A DNA stretch of 64,000 nt from assembly GCF_000331735.1 (NCBI RefSeq), contig NC_020126.1:10109501-10173500 (forward strand). Direction: 5' to 3'. This DNA is from Myxococcus stipitatus DSM 14675 (lineage in GTDB: Bacteria > Myxococcota > Myxococcia > Myxococcales > Myxococcaceae). Each line of letters begins with the position of its first letter. The stretch's first letter is position 1. The notes beneath the pieces were generated by a model. The model had not been told where the DNA came from, made no database searches, and saw only the letters and a program-made list of their open reading frames with translations. This document shows positions 24,357-32,364 of this stretch, piece after piece. The translations under genes and the position numbers were made by a program.

Positions 24357-25660
24357 CGGTCCTCCCCCGTGAGGTGGTCCACCTGACGCTGCGCCCGCTG
24401 GAGCGCGGCCTCGGGCGTGCGCAGGCCCGCCACCGCCGCGGAGAACTCGCTCTGCAACACATCCGCGATGAGGTTGTAATAGGGCGTCGCCGGCCGGGAG
24501 CGCGCTCGCTCCGCCATCTCCCGCAGGCTCGCGATGAACGGCGCCCGCGCCTTCAGCCTCGGGTCGTCATAGACAGCCTTCCGCGGTGGATTGCGCGCGT
24601 AGTGCACCGCCAGCACCAGGTTCGCCTCGTGCGACGTCAGATGCGCGATGAGCTTCGCCGCCAGCTTCTTCCGCTCCGGCGACACATGCGCATTCACCGC
24701 GAGCTGATATCCCCCCAGCGCCCCAAACCCAGGCGCCCCATCCACCGTCGGCAACGGCGCCATCCCCACCCGGCCTCGAATCGGCGAGTCCTCCTTCTGC
24801 GCCTCCCCCCACGCATAGGGCCAGTTGCGCATGAACACCGCCCGGCCCTCCTGGAACACCCGCCGCGACTCCTCCTCCCCGAACGCCATCACCGTCTCCG
24901 GCGACACGCCGCGCGTCAGCAGGCCCCGCAGGTACGCCAGCGCCTCGCGCCCGGCCTCCGTGTCCAACAACACCCGCCCGCCGTCGCCCAGCGCCCGCCC
25001 GCCGTGCCCCCACAGCGCTTCATAGACATTGCAGCTCAACCCCTCGTACTGCCGCCCCTGCCACACGAAGCCCTGCATCCCCGTGACTTTCGCCCGCGCC
25101 TCCAACGCGAAGCGCTCCAGCTCCGCGTACGTGCGCGGCGCCCGAGGCACCAGGTCCGTGCGGAAGTACAGCACCCCCACGTCCAGGTACCACGGCACCG
25201 CGTACGTGCGGCCCTCCAGCACCGCGGCCTCCACCGGGCCCGGCAGGAACTCGGCCTTCACTCGCTCGGGAGGAAACGCCTCCGACAGGTCCGCAATCCA
25301 TCCCGCGCGCGCGAACTCCGGCACCCACACCACGTCGGCGATGAGCACGTCGAAGTCAGCGGCCCCGCCGCCCAGCGCCGTGAGGAAGAACTGGTGCGCC
25401 AGGTCCGAGGAGTTCGGCAGCGCCTCCGTGACGAGCGTCACCCCGGGGTTCTCCCGCTCGAAGCGGGCGAGCAGCTCACGGAAGGGCTCCGGCGGGCCCC
25501 ACAGCGGCTGATACTTCAACACCAGCCGCGTCACACCCGGCTCGCCTCGTCCCCCGCCAGGCGAGCGCTGGCACCCCTGCGCCAGCCCCACCACGAGCCC
25601 CATCACGACAGTGAACACGAGCGTCCGGACCATGGGCGGCACCCATGACTCCAACCCCAC
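24353..25660 (-). CDS. Extracellular solute-binding lipoprotein of a sugar ABC importer
   Basis: This 435-residue family-1 solute-binding protein has a signal peptide with lipobox GLAQGC, about residues 25-30. The mature part begins with the usual strand VTRLVLKYQPLWGPPEPF and continues FERENPGVTLVTEALP. The fold signatures FDVLIADVVWVPEFARAGWI and TYAVPWYLDVGVLYFRTDL line the binding cleft. The start at 25660 is preceded by GAGGTGGGG; an in-frame ATG at 25633 would also keep the signal peptide. It is the first gene of a three-gene operon with two permeases (4-bp overlaps) and lacks an ATPase partner. Substrate unknown. Confidence 0.9.
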   Translation of the reverse strand: MGLESWVPPMVRTLVFTVVMGLVVGLAQGCQRSPGGGRGEPGVTRLVLKYQPLWGPPEPFRELLARFERENPGVTLVTEALPNSSDLAHQFFLTALGGGAADFDVLIADVVWVPEFARAGWIADLSEAFPPERVKAEFLPGPVEAAVLEGRTYAVPWYLDVGVLYFRTDLVPRAPRTYAELERFALEARAKVTGMQGFVWQGRQYEGLSCNVYEALWGHGGRALGDGGRVLLDTEAGREALAYLRGLLTRGVSPETVMAFGEEESRRVFQEGRAVFMRNWPYAWGEAQKEDSPIRGRVGMAPLPTVDGAPGFGALGGYQLAVNAHVSPERKKLAAKLIAHLTSHEANLVLAVHYARNPPRKAVYDDPRLKARAPFIASLREMAERARSRPATPYYNLIADVLQSEFSAAVAGLRTPEAALQRAQRQVDHLTGEDR

Positions 25661-26069
25661 CTCACACGGTCAAGCGTCCCCCGCACGCCTCGGTTCTCGG
25701 CTCAACACTCACCCACGTGATGCATGGGATGAAACATCACACCGCCGAAAAAGACTTGCGCCACCCCTGAGCCTCATGCAGATATGACCACAGCACGGGC
25801 AACCGTGCTGACCATGCGCTGACACCTCTTCACATCGCTTCCACTCTGCCTGGCGCTCACGAGCGCGGGGTGACGTCCTCCTGAGCGGAGGGCCGTCGCC
25901 ACTGCCACGTGCTTCGCCGCGAGGAAGCGCTCCCACCCGATAGCATCACGGCTCCCGAGGTCCTGCCTCAGGTGCGTCCGGACGCGTGCGTCCAGGTCCA
26001 CCTGTGCTCTCGCGCAGGGCGCGCGTGCGCCGTGTCTTCCTTTTCATTTCGCAGTCACGAGCGCCGTGT
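25661..26069. other. Gene-free stretch
   Basis: About 410 bases between the divergent binding-protein gene and a small plus-strand gene. It must hold both promoters. AT-richer patches occur at about 25720-25760 and 26035-26080. I see no supported gene or strong repeat. Confidence 0.5.
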
Positions 26070-26288
26070 ATGACAACCGATAACCGCAAGCCTTTGACCG
26101 AGGCGGGCCACGCCATGGCCGAGTCTCCTCCGCGTCCCCAGGAAGGCATTCCCTCTCATCCCAAGCCGGAGACGAAGAAGGGACCGGGCAGACCCGGCGC
26201 CTTCCCGCAACAGCCCGGGAAGCGCCCCGCCTCCCGACCGAGCCCGCAGATGCGTCCCGCGCGCCGCAACACCTTCCGCGGCAGATAG
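26070..26288 (+). CDS. Small basic proline-rich protein, unknown
   Basis: This 72-residue frame starts MTTDNRKPLTEAGHAMAESP and ends PARRNTFRGR. It is rich in Pro, Lys and Arg, probably disordered, and belongs to no family I recognise. Third codon positions are GC-biased as in neighbouring genes. A strong hairpin 40 bp downstream (26328-26358) fits a transcript end, which supports a real short gene. No convincing Shine-Dalgarno sequence is seen, so the exact start is uncertain. Confidence 0.5.
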   Translation: MTTDNRKPLTEAGHAMAESPPRPQEGIPSHPKPETKKGPGRPGAFPQQPGKRPASRPSPQMRPARRNTFRGR

Positions 26289-26327
26289 CGGAACCGTCAC
26301 GAAGGGACGCCGAAGCCCCTCCTCCCC

Positions 26328-26358
26328 CTCCTGGCGGACACATCGGCTCCGCCAGGAG
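26328..26358 (+). terminator. Hairpin terminator downstream of small gene
   Basis: CTCCTGGCGGA and TCCGCCAGGAG form a perfect 11-bp GC-rich stem around a 9-nt loop. There is no U-run afterwards, common in high-GC genomes. It lies between the small gene and the first STAS-like gene. Confidence 0.6.
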
Positions 26359-26473
26359 TGGAGAATCATGCTTTCCCCATCATCTCCGAGCCCTACCCGC
26401 GACGTGCGTTTGCCTCCGCCCCCCGAGGCAGCGTTATGCTTCCGACAGACAGCACCATTGGGCGGGGAACGAC

Positions 26474-26893
26474 ATGTCGGAGAAACCTCGGGAGTGGACG
26501 TTCGGCACGCATCGGGTTCGCATCGAGCCCCCCGACATCGCGGTGGCAACCTTCGTGGGCCCCATCTCGATGGATGAGGTCAAGCGCACCTGCGAAATCT
26601 ACGGCGAGGTCTTCACCCTCGTGGGCCCCTACTACATCGTCGCGGAGATTGGCCGCGCCCAGCTCGACGCCACCGGCCGCCGCTACCTCTCCGAGAACAA
26701 CCGCAGCGAGTGGTTCAAGGGCTGCGTCTACGTCGGCGCCGACATCGTTCAACAGACCTTCGGCAAGGCCATCTCCCTCGCCATGCTCTTCACCGGCAAG
26801 AGCAGCTTCGAGACCACCTTCGTCAAGACGCTCGAGGACGCGAACACCTGGGTCCAGCAGAACCGCGTGCGCAGCCAGCGCAAGGCAGGTTGA
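26474..26893 (+). CDS. STAS/SEC14-like small protein, copy 1
   Basis: This 139-residue soluble protein begins MSEKPREWTFGTHRVRIEPP and follows with alternating strands and helices. The family resembles SpoIIAA-like or STAS-type small proteins (PYYIVAEIGRAQLDATGRRY then VQQTFGKAISLAMLFTGK). There are no membrane segments or catalytic motifs. It is about 60% identical by eye to the next gene, a tandem duplication. Myxobacteria carry many such proteins, and their biochemical role is not known to me. A weak hairpin follows at 26935-26974. Confidence 0.78.
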   Translation: MSEKPREWTFGTHRVRIEPPDIAVATFVGPISMDEVKRTCEIYGEVFTLVGPYYIVAEIGRAQLDATGRRYLSENNRSEWFKGCVYVGADIVQQTFGKAISLAMLFTGKSSFETTFVKTLEDANTWVQQNRVRSQRKAG

Positions 26894-26934
26894 GCCTCAC
26901 TCCCCTGTGTAAAGACTGACACCCGCGCTGTTCC

Positions 26935-26974
26935 CTACCGAACCCAGGACCCTCCGAAAGTCCTTGTTTGGTAG
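26935..26974 (+). terminator. Imperfect hairpin between the two STAS-like genes
   Basis: CTACCGAACCCAGGAC can pair with GTCCTTGTTTGGTAG (one G-U pair and a small bulge) over a 9-nt loop. It may end the first transcript or structure the leader of the second gene. Confidence 0.4.
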
Positions 26975-27043
26975 AGAGGACTGGATTCTCGCTCCCGGTT
27001 CACACGGCCAGTATGCTTGTGTCGTCTGAACAAGGGAGTGCCC

Positions 27044-27454
27044 ATGCAGCAACAGGAATGGAAGTTCGGGACGCACCAGATTCACCACGAGCCGCCTGAC
27101 GTCCTGGTGGCCTCGTTCAGCGGCATGTTGAATCTGGAGGACATGAAGCGCGCCGTCGAGATCTACGGGATTGCCGCCCAGAGTGGTCCCTACTACTTGA
27201 TTGCGAATATCGGCAGCTCGCAGCTCCAGGCGGAGGCGCGCCGGTACCTCTCGGACAACAGCCGGGCGGAGTGGTTCAAGGGCTGCGTCTACGTGGGCGC
27301 GGACATGGTGCAGCAGACCTTCGGCAAGGTCATCTCGCTGGGCATGTTCCTCACGGGCAAGACGGAGTTCCGCACGGAGTTCGTGAAGACGATGGCGGAG
27401 GCGTACACCTGGGTCGCCCAGCAGCGCGGCGCCACCCTGCGCAAGAGCGGCTGA
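27044..27454 (+). CDS. STAS/SEC14-like small protein, copy 2
   Basis: This 136-residue paralog of the preceding gene starts MQQQEWKFGTHQIHHEPPDV; AGGGAG lies 5 nt before this ATG. The conserved core SEWFKGCVYVGADIVQQTFG appears here as AEWFKGCVYVGADMVQQTFG, and the C-terminal helix ends RGATLRKSG. It is likely cytoplasmic. Two diverged copies in tandem may form a heteromer or have split roles. Function unknown beyond fold-level guesswork. Confidence 0.8.
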   Translation: MQQQEWKFGTHQIHHEPPDVLVASFSGMLNLEDMKRAVEIYGIAAQSGPYYLIANIGSSQLQAEARRYLSDNSRAEWFKGCVYVGADMVQQTFGKVISLGMFLTGKTEFRTEFVKTMAEAYTWVAQQRGATLRKSG

Positions 27455-27480
27455 GGCCCTCGTGAGGTGAGCGCGCGGTG

Positions 27481-27500
27481 GCCCTCGTCCTCTCGAGGGC
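27481..27500 (+). terminator. Hairpin after STAS-like copy 2
   Basis: GCCCTCG-TCCTCT-CGAGGGC is a perfect 7-bp stem, 27 nt after the stop codon. There is no U-run. Confidence 0.5.
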
Positions 27501-28105
27501 TCCGCCGCACCCGCTTCAACACCAGACAGTCCCGGCGCACCGCAGGGCGGACTCGCCCGCGGCGCCGCGCCTCGCCATCTCGGGAGGACCGGTCCCCAGA
27601 GGCCACACGGCACGACGGGGTGACGCTGGCGCGGTGACAGGACTCGACTCCGAAAGCGCGGCCGACCCTCCTCGGGAGGCCTCCAGGTGCACCGTCAGCG
27701 CCCTTCACCAGGGCCTGCTGGCGTCGCCCCAGCGCGTCAGCGCCCTCCTGGATCCCCCGCACCGGCGCACGGGCCCGCACCGGAATCCCTCACCCCACCC
27801 CCTCCCTGTCCTGAACCAGGCCCTGGCGCCGCGGGAGCGCCTCCGGAGCCTTTTGCTTGTCATTCCGAGGACTTCCGGCGAGCCCAGGTTCGAACGGACC
27901 CTCCATTTACACTCGTTTTTCTATGAAAACTCGTTTAACAGCACGACCGCCTCTGTCGACCCTTGTCGGTTTTCTTCGGACTTCCGCTGGCTGTTTGGGT
28001 AAGGGGTGCGTACGATACCGAGAGAATTTTCTTCCCATACTGGCCGCTTCTGCGCGAAAGAGTCTCTGAATACCCCGCTCGCTCGCAAAGCCAAGGAGTC
28101 CCCTC
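27501..28105. other. Gene-free stretch upstream of the desaturase
   Basis: About 600 bases. The left part (27500-27880) shows only GC-rich non-coding sequence. From about 27900 the composition turns AT-rich (CGTTTTTCTATGAAAACTCG at 27917, TTTTCTTCGGACTTCC, GAGAATTTTCTTCCC). This is the likely promoter region for the desaturase. No specific sigma boxes are assigned. Confidence 0.5.
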
Positions 28106-29161
28106 ATGTACGCCGAAGTCGTTGACGAGGCGGATGTGCAGACAGCGCGACGCGTCGACCGACAAGCGCTCGCCGTCCTCACCCGTGAAATGTCCCGGGT
28201 CAGCAACCTCAAGGCCCTGTGTGCCCTTGCCACTCAATGGCTGGTCATCGGGGCGGCGTTCGCCGCGGTCATCGTGGTCGACCGTTGGTGGATGTGGCCC
28301 ATCGCCGCGGTGCTCATCGCCACCCGTCAGCACGCGATGCTGGCGCTGATGCACGAGGCCGCGCACTTCCACTTCCTGTCGAACCGCAAGGTGGGCGACG
28401 TCGTCGCCGACCTGCTGTGTGCCTTCCCGCTGAACATGACGACGGCGGGCTACCGGCACCAGCACATGGAGCACCACCGCTACGTCAACACGGACAAGGA
28501 CCCGTACTGGGCCAACCAGCAGGTGGACACGTCCTGGCACTTTCCGCGCACGCCGGTGCGGGCCGCGGCGGTGTTCCTGGGCGACGCGCTGGGCATCTAC
28601 ACCCCCAACCACCTGAAGGTCGTGCTGCCCTGGACGTACTGGGGCCGGCTCCTGGGTGGCGCGCAGCCGAAGATCTCCGTCGGCGAGCACCTGCGCTACG
28701 CGCTCTATGTCGCCGCGCTGGTCACCGTGCTGGTGACGACGGGCGCGTGGCTGCACTGGCTCTTGTTGTGGGTGCTGCCCACGACGACGGTGATGATGGC
28801 CTTCTTCCGGATGCGCGCGCTGGGCGAGCACCCCATCGACATCGAGCCGAAGGGCGACGAGACGCGCGAGACGCGCGACGTGAAGGGGACCTTCCTCGAG
28901 AACTTCTTCGTGGCGCCCCTCAACTGCAACTACCACCTCACGCACCACGCGTTCCCGTCCGTGCCCTTCTACAACCTGCCCGTCATGCACGAGCAGCTCG
29001 ACCAGGCGGGCCTGCTCGAGGACGGCGTGAATCGCTTCGACACGTACCTGGGCAAGCGCAACAGCCTGATGGGCTACCTCACGCGCAAGCCGGAGTCCGC
29101 GGAGACGATGCCCGCCGAGGCCCCCCAGCCCCAGCGCGTGCAACTGCCCCTGCACTCGTAG
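28106..29161 (+). CDS. Membrane fatty acid desaturase
   Basis: This 351-residue di-iron membrane desaturase has all three histidine boxes: HEAAH (83-87), HQHMEHH (118-124) and HLTHH (277-281). Four hydrophobic segments surround them (ALCALATQWLVIGAAFAAVI, the MWPIAAVLIA region, RYALYVAALVTVLVTTGAWL and the following LHWLLLWVLP). The enzyme inserts a double bond into acyl chains using O2 and an electron donor; regiospecificity cannot be read from the sequence. CAAGGAGTCCCCTC precedes the ATG. It stands alone with a long AT-rich promoter region, consistent with temperature or membrane-state control. The next gene converges 1 bp after its stop. Confidence 0.93.
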   Translation: MYAEVVDEADVQTARRVDRQALAVLTREMSRVSNLKALCALATQWLVIGAAFAAVIVVDRWWMWPIAAVLIATRQHAMLALMHEAAHFHFLSNRKVGDVVADLLCAFPLNMTTAGYRHQHMEHHRYVNTDKDPYWANQQVDTSWHFPRTPVRAAAVFLGDALGIYTPNHLKVVLPWTYWGRLLGGAQPKISVGEHLRYALYVAALVTVLVTTGAWLHWLLLWVLPTTTVMMAFFRMRALGEHPIDIEPKGDETRETRDVKGTFLENFFVAPLNCNYHLTHHAFPSVPFYNLPVMHEQLDQAGLLEDGVNRFDTYLGKRNSLMGYLTRKPESAETMPAEAPQPQRVQLPLHS

Positions 29162-29162
29162 G

Positions 29163-30143
29163 TCACGGGAAGCGCCGGGCGGACGTCCACGGAAAGGGCT
29201 TCCAGAACGGCGTGGCCACCGCTTCTCCCTCGAGCGGGAACCACGGCCCCAGCGCTCCTCCCGGAGACAGGACATGGAAGTCCTGGGCGGGCATGAAGCC
29301 CTGTCCCAGGAGCGCCACGCGGCGGCCCCCCGCGTCGGCCGCCACGTCCAGCACCAGCACCGCGTGCCCCGGGCTCCCGCCCAGCACGAAGAAGTCCCCC
29401 GCACGCAGGTCCTCGCGCGTGGGGCGGCCCTTGGCGGTCGCCAGCGACAAGGTGCCCGCGTAGGTGAACACCAGGTCCAGGTAGGAGCGGAACGCGGCCC
29501 TCGAGCTGTCCGCCGCGGCGCTCCGCACCCACGTCACCTTCGCGCCGGAGATGCGCGCCCGGTCTCCCGCCGCGTAGTTCGGCCAGGAGGCCAGGTGGCC
29601 ACTCGTGAAGCGATAGGCAATCTGCTCCCGCTGCTGGCGCGACCACAGCCACTCCGCATGCAGGCGGATGACGGAGTCCGCGCACTGCTGGAGGTTGGCC
29701 GTGCCGATGTCCAGCTCCGCCACCGCCGCCAGCCGCGCGTCGTCGCCGGGCAGCACCTCTCCGCCCCGGAAGTGCAGCACGGGGGTGCCTTCGGCGCGCA
29801 GGGGCAGGCCGCGCAGCCACTCGGCGAACGAGCCTGACTCCACCGCCACGCGCGTGTAGCCCTCCGGCGCGGGGATGGAGAGGTCCAGGGGACGGACCTT
29901 CGCGTCCTTCGCCAGCCAGGCGTAGCGGGCCAGCTCGTCGCGCGAGGGGGCTCGGAGGGACACGGCGTCCGTCGTCGCGGGAGCCGCGGACTCCACCGCC
30001 GCGTGCATCACGCGAGGAACACGCGTGCTCGCCGGGCCCGCGCTCGCGAGCCCCGGACACAGCAGGGCCACCAGCGCGGCGCGGGGGAGCCACTTCGCGC
30101 CAGGGCGGGAGGGCGGGAGGGGCGGGCGTTCGGGCGTCGTCAT
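29163..30143 (-). CDS. DUF4846-like secreted protein
   Basis: This 326-residue protein starts MTTPERPPLPPSRPGAKWLP with a Sec-type signal peptide (ALVALLCPGLASA). The mature part resembles the DUF4846 family. The segments GSFAEWLRGLPL, PVLHFRGGEVLPGDDARLAA, CADSVIRLHAEWLWSRQQ and GDFFVLGGSPGHAVLVLDVA are typical. The last contains a papain-like-looking Gly-x-x-Gly-His-Ala, but no catalytic role has been established that I know of. Probably periplasmic or outer-membrane associated. Its end faces the desaturase end. The ATG at 30143 immediately precedes the signal peptide; longer frames upstream look non-coding. Confidence 0.8.
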   Translation of the reverse strand: MTTPERPPLPPSRPGAKWLPRAALVALLCPGLASAGPASTRVPRVMHAAVESAAPATTDAVSLRAPSRDELARYAWLAKDAKVRPLDLSIPAPEGYTRVAVESGSFAEWLRGLPLRAEGTPVLHFRGGEVLPGDDARLAAVAELDIGTANLQQCADSVIRLHAEWLWSRQQREQIAYRFTSGHLASWPNYAAGDRARISGAKVTWVRSAAADSSRAAFRSYLDLVFTYAGTLSLATAKGRPTREDLRAGDFFVLGGSPGHAVLVLDVAADAGGRRVALLGQGFMPAQDFHVLSPGGALGPWFPLEGEAVATPFWKPFPWTSARRFP

Positions 30144-30335
30144 GGAGGGGCTCGAGTCGGGAGGCGGTGCGATGAGTGGGAGGATTCTCGCCCGCCGGAA
30201 GTTCCCGCGCAGCTTCGTTTCCTGGGCCGCCCTCCTCCCGAGGAAGCCTGCTCGCCCTGGGGGTGGCTCGCGGCGGGTGGGCTCATCCCTCGCGGCAGAT
30301 GCGTGAGCACGGCCGAGCACTACCTTTGGGGCAAG

Positions 30336-30929
30336 ATGCGCCGCCAGGCGAGCCTCGTGCTGCTCAACACCTTGTCCCTATCCCGCCTGCCCATGGCGGT
30401 GGCGTTCATCGTCATCCCGGATGCGAAGGTGCGCGCGGGGCTCGTCATCCTGGCGGCGCTCTCCGATTTCCTCGACGGGTGGCTTGCTCGGCACAAGGGC
30501 CTGGCCACACGGCTGGGTGCCCTCATCGACCCGGTGGCCGACCGCGCCTTCATGGTGACGGCCGTCCTCGTCTGCTACCTCGACGGACTCATCTCCCTGC
30601 CGGAGCTCGTGCTGTTGCTGGTGAGGGATATCGGCACCGCGGTGGGCTTCATCGTCACGCGGCTGGTGCCGGGGCTGCGGCGGGTGGAGCTCAAGGCGCG
30701 GATGCTCGGCAAGGTCGTCACCTCGCTGCAGTTGGTGACGCTGCTGTGCGTGCTCTTGTTCCCCCCCGCGGTGAGGCCGCTCGTCGCGCTCATCGCCGTG
30801 CTGTCGCTCGCGTCGGTGGTCGACTACTCGCGCGCGGTGCTCCGGGCTCGGCCGAGGGGACGGGAGCGGTCTCGGCCCTCGGAGACCGCCGGGGCACGGG
30901 GGACGCCCATGCCCTCGGCCCGGAAGTGA
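30336..30929 (+). CDS. CDP-alcohol phosphatidyltransferase family protein
   Basis: This integral membrane enzyme of about 197 residues has the full CDP-alcohol motif DFLDGWLARHKGLATRLGAL then IDPVADR, i.e. D-x2-DG-x2-AR-x8-G-x3-D-x3-D. It transfers a phosphatidyl group from CDP-diacylglycerol to an alcohol, as in PgsA or cardiolipin synthase types. The C-terminal tail of about 30 residues is Arg/Pro-rich. The start could be ATG 30336 or an in-frame GTG at 30303; neither has a strong Shine-Dalgarno sequence. Neighbouring lipid genes (desaturase) fit a membrane-lipid theme. The exact alcohol substrate is not determinable. Confidence 0.88.
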   Translation: MRRQASLVLLNTLSLSRLPMAVAFIVIPDAKVRAGLVILAALSDFLDGWLARHKGLATRLGALIDPVADRAFMVTAVLVCYLDGLISLPELVLLLVRDIGTAVGFIVTRLVPGLRRVELKARMLGKVVTSLQLVTLLCVLLFPPAVRPLVALIAVLSLASVVDYSRAVLRARPRGRERSRPSETAGARGTPMPSARK

Positions 30930-30939
30930 GTGGAGTGTT

Positions 30940-31161
30940 TCAACCTGGGGGCGGGGACGCGGAGTCCTGGGGCTCGGCGAGCCCCAGGGCGCGGGCCCGC
31001 TCGGAGGACACGGCGGCACGCTCGCCTTCGCTCATCTCCGACCAGACCTCATCCAGGTCATCCAACACGGCGTCTTCCTCGGGCGAACCGCCCTGGGAGT
31101 CTCGCGCGCGAACATTCGACAGCTTGCGCAGCAATGCGCGGTATCGGTCAAAGGCCGTCAT
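30940..31161 (-). CDS. Small acidic protein, unknown
   Basis: This 73-residue protein starts MTAFDRYRALLRKLSNVRAR; GGAGG lies 7 nt before the ATG, choosing it over an upstream frame start. A basic N-terminal helix is followed by an acidic segment, SPEEDAVLDDLDEVWSEMSE then GERAAV. No cysteines, membrane span or known motif. It is probably a soluble helical protein, and I recognise no function. Its 3' coding end carries a perfect 10-bp hairpin that may also end the convergent CDP-alcohol transferase transcript. Confidence 0.72.
   Translation of the reverse strand: MTAFDRYRALLRKLSNVRARDSQGGSPEEDAVLDDLDEVWSEMSEGERAAVSSERARALGLAEPQDSASPPPG
30966..30988. terminator. Hairpin between convergent genes, inside the small gene's 3' end
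   Basis: CCTGGGGCTC-GGC-GAGCCCCAGG is a perfect 10-bp stem with a 3-nt loop. It is 37 nt past the CDP-alcohol transferase stop and within the last codons of the convergent small gene. It could act in either direction. Confidence 0.45.
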
Positions 31162-31227
31162 GACGGGAACCTCCTTCGGCGAGCGACGACGCACCTGAAC
31201 GCGGGGGGCTGACGGGCCCCCCGGGGC

Positions 31228-32178
31228 TCACTCCCCGGCGTCCTCCTTGCGGAGCACCGCGATCTCCACCGTCTCGTGTTGCCCCACCATGTCCACCACC
31301 GCACGCACCCGGTCTCCCGGCCCCAGGTCACTGAGGTCGATGCGCTTGCCCGTGGTGCCCAGCACGAGCGTCCGTGAGCTCACGTCGAGCGTCAGGGCCG
31401 AGCCGTCCGATTGCGCGATGACGAGCTCCGGAGGAATCACCGAGCGCACCGTGCCGCGATAGGTGGCCGTGACTCTCGCGCGCCCCGAGGGACTCGCGGG
31501 CTGTGGCGCCTCCGCGGCGGGGGCTTGGGCGCCCGCGCCGCCTGTTCCGGTGTCCGCACCGCTCGCGGCTTGTGCTGCGGTGTCTTGTTCACTGGCGCTG
31601 CCTGTCCGCGACGAAGCGTCTTGTGCACGCGCTCCCCCCGTCTGCGAGGAGACGCCTCGAGCACTCGCGCCGCTTGTCTGCGACGAGGTTCCTTGCTCAC
31701 TCGCATCGCTTGTCCGCGACGCGGTGCCTCGAGCGCCCGCTTCATCCCGCTGTGCCGCGGTGCCTTGCGCACCCGCCCCACCCGCCTTCGGCGAAGTGCC
31801 TTGAGCACCCGCGCCACCTGTCCCTTGTGACGAAGTGCCTCGCGCGAGATCCTGCGACATCACGCCTTGCGCACTCGCATCGCCTTCCCCCTGTGACGAA
31901 GTACCTTGAGCCGATGGCTCCGCGCGCTCGGAGTCCTTCACCTGCGCGCGCAGGCTCGCGACTTCCTTGCGGAGCTGGCGGACCTCCGCGCGCAGACCCG
32001 ACACGCTGTTCCAGAGCTCGGACATCTCCGCGGGAGTCGTCTGTGCCGCCGGTGTGCTGTTGGACTTCGGCGCGACCTCCGCGTCGTTCGACTGCGCCTT
32101 CGCCGAGCACCCTCCCGCGCACAGCATCACCGAGAGACTCGCGACCACGAGCGCCATCCAGGCAAGCTTCCCAACCAT
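31228..32178 (-). CDS. Lipoprotein with coiled coil and degenerate 12-residue repeats
   Basis: In this protein of about 316 residues the signal MVGKLAWMALVVASLSVMLC is followed by the lipobox Cys in AGGC. Residues about 52-82 form a leucine-heptad coiled coil (ELWNSVSGLRAEVRQLRKEV). Residues about 90-208 are degenerate 12-residue repeats of the form AQGTSSQTGGAG, Ser/Thr/Gly/Ala-rich and probably extended. The C-terminal 90 residues form a small beta-domain (VTATYRGTVRSVIPPELVIA, then LDVSSRTLVLGTTGKRIDLS) resembling OB/DUF5666-like folds. The layout suggests oligomerising base, flexible stalk and head on the cell surface or in the periplasm. A GTG three codons upstream, nearer to GGAAAGGGG, may be the true start. 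Function unknown. Confidence 0.78.
   Translation of the reverse strand: MVGKLAWMALVVASLSVMLCAGGCSAKAQSNDAEVAPKSNSTPAAQTTPAEMSELWNSVSGLRAEVRQLRKEVASLRAQVKDSERAEPSAQGTSSQGEGDASAQGVMSQDLARGTSSQGTGGAGAQGTSPKAGGAGAQGTAAQRDEAGARGTASRTSDASEQGTSSQTSGASARGVSSQTGGARAQDASSRTGSASEQDTAAQAASGADTGTGGAGAQAPAAEAPQPASPSGRARVTATYRGTVRSVIPPELVIAQSDGSALTLDVSSRTLVLGTTGKRIDLSDLGPGDRVRAVVDMVGQHETVEIAVLRKEDAGE
31555..31911 (-). repeat. Degenerate 36-bp coding repeats (12-residue units)
   Basis: About ten units coding for variants of AQGTSSQ-x-GGAG lie head to tail within the lipoprotein gene. Several (for example AQGTSPKAGGAG, ARGTASRTSDAS, EQGTSSQTSGAS, ARGVSSQTGGAR) have exactly 12 residues, while the first units vary from 10 to 13. 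Confidence 0.7.
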
Positions 32179-32364
32179 GTGAGTCACGGCCCCTTTCCTC
32201 CACAAAGGTGGGGCCTGCCCCCTCATGGACAACCGGCGAAGCAGCGAGCAAGCGCCTCTGGGGTCAGCCACCCACACCGCTCATTCCGTTGCGGGGAATC
32301 CAGTGATAGGCCGTGTATCGTCAGCTTCGGGAGTTCGCCCATCGCCACGAAACCGCCACGGAAT

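Noticed and set aside
22612..25660. Including the ABC importer in the defence operon
   Set aside because: It is a standard sugar importer; the 78-bp gap and a different theme make simple neighbourhood more likely.
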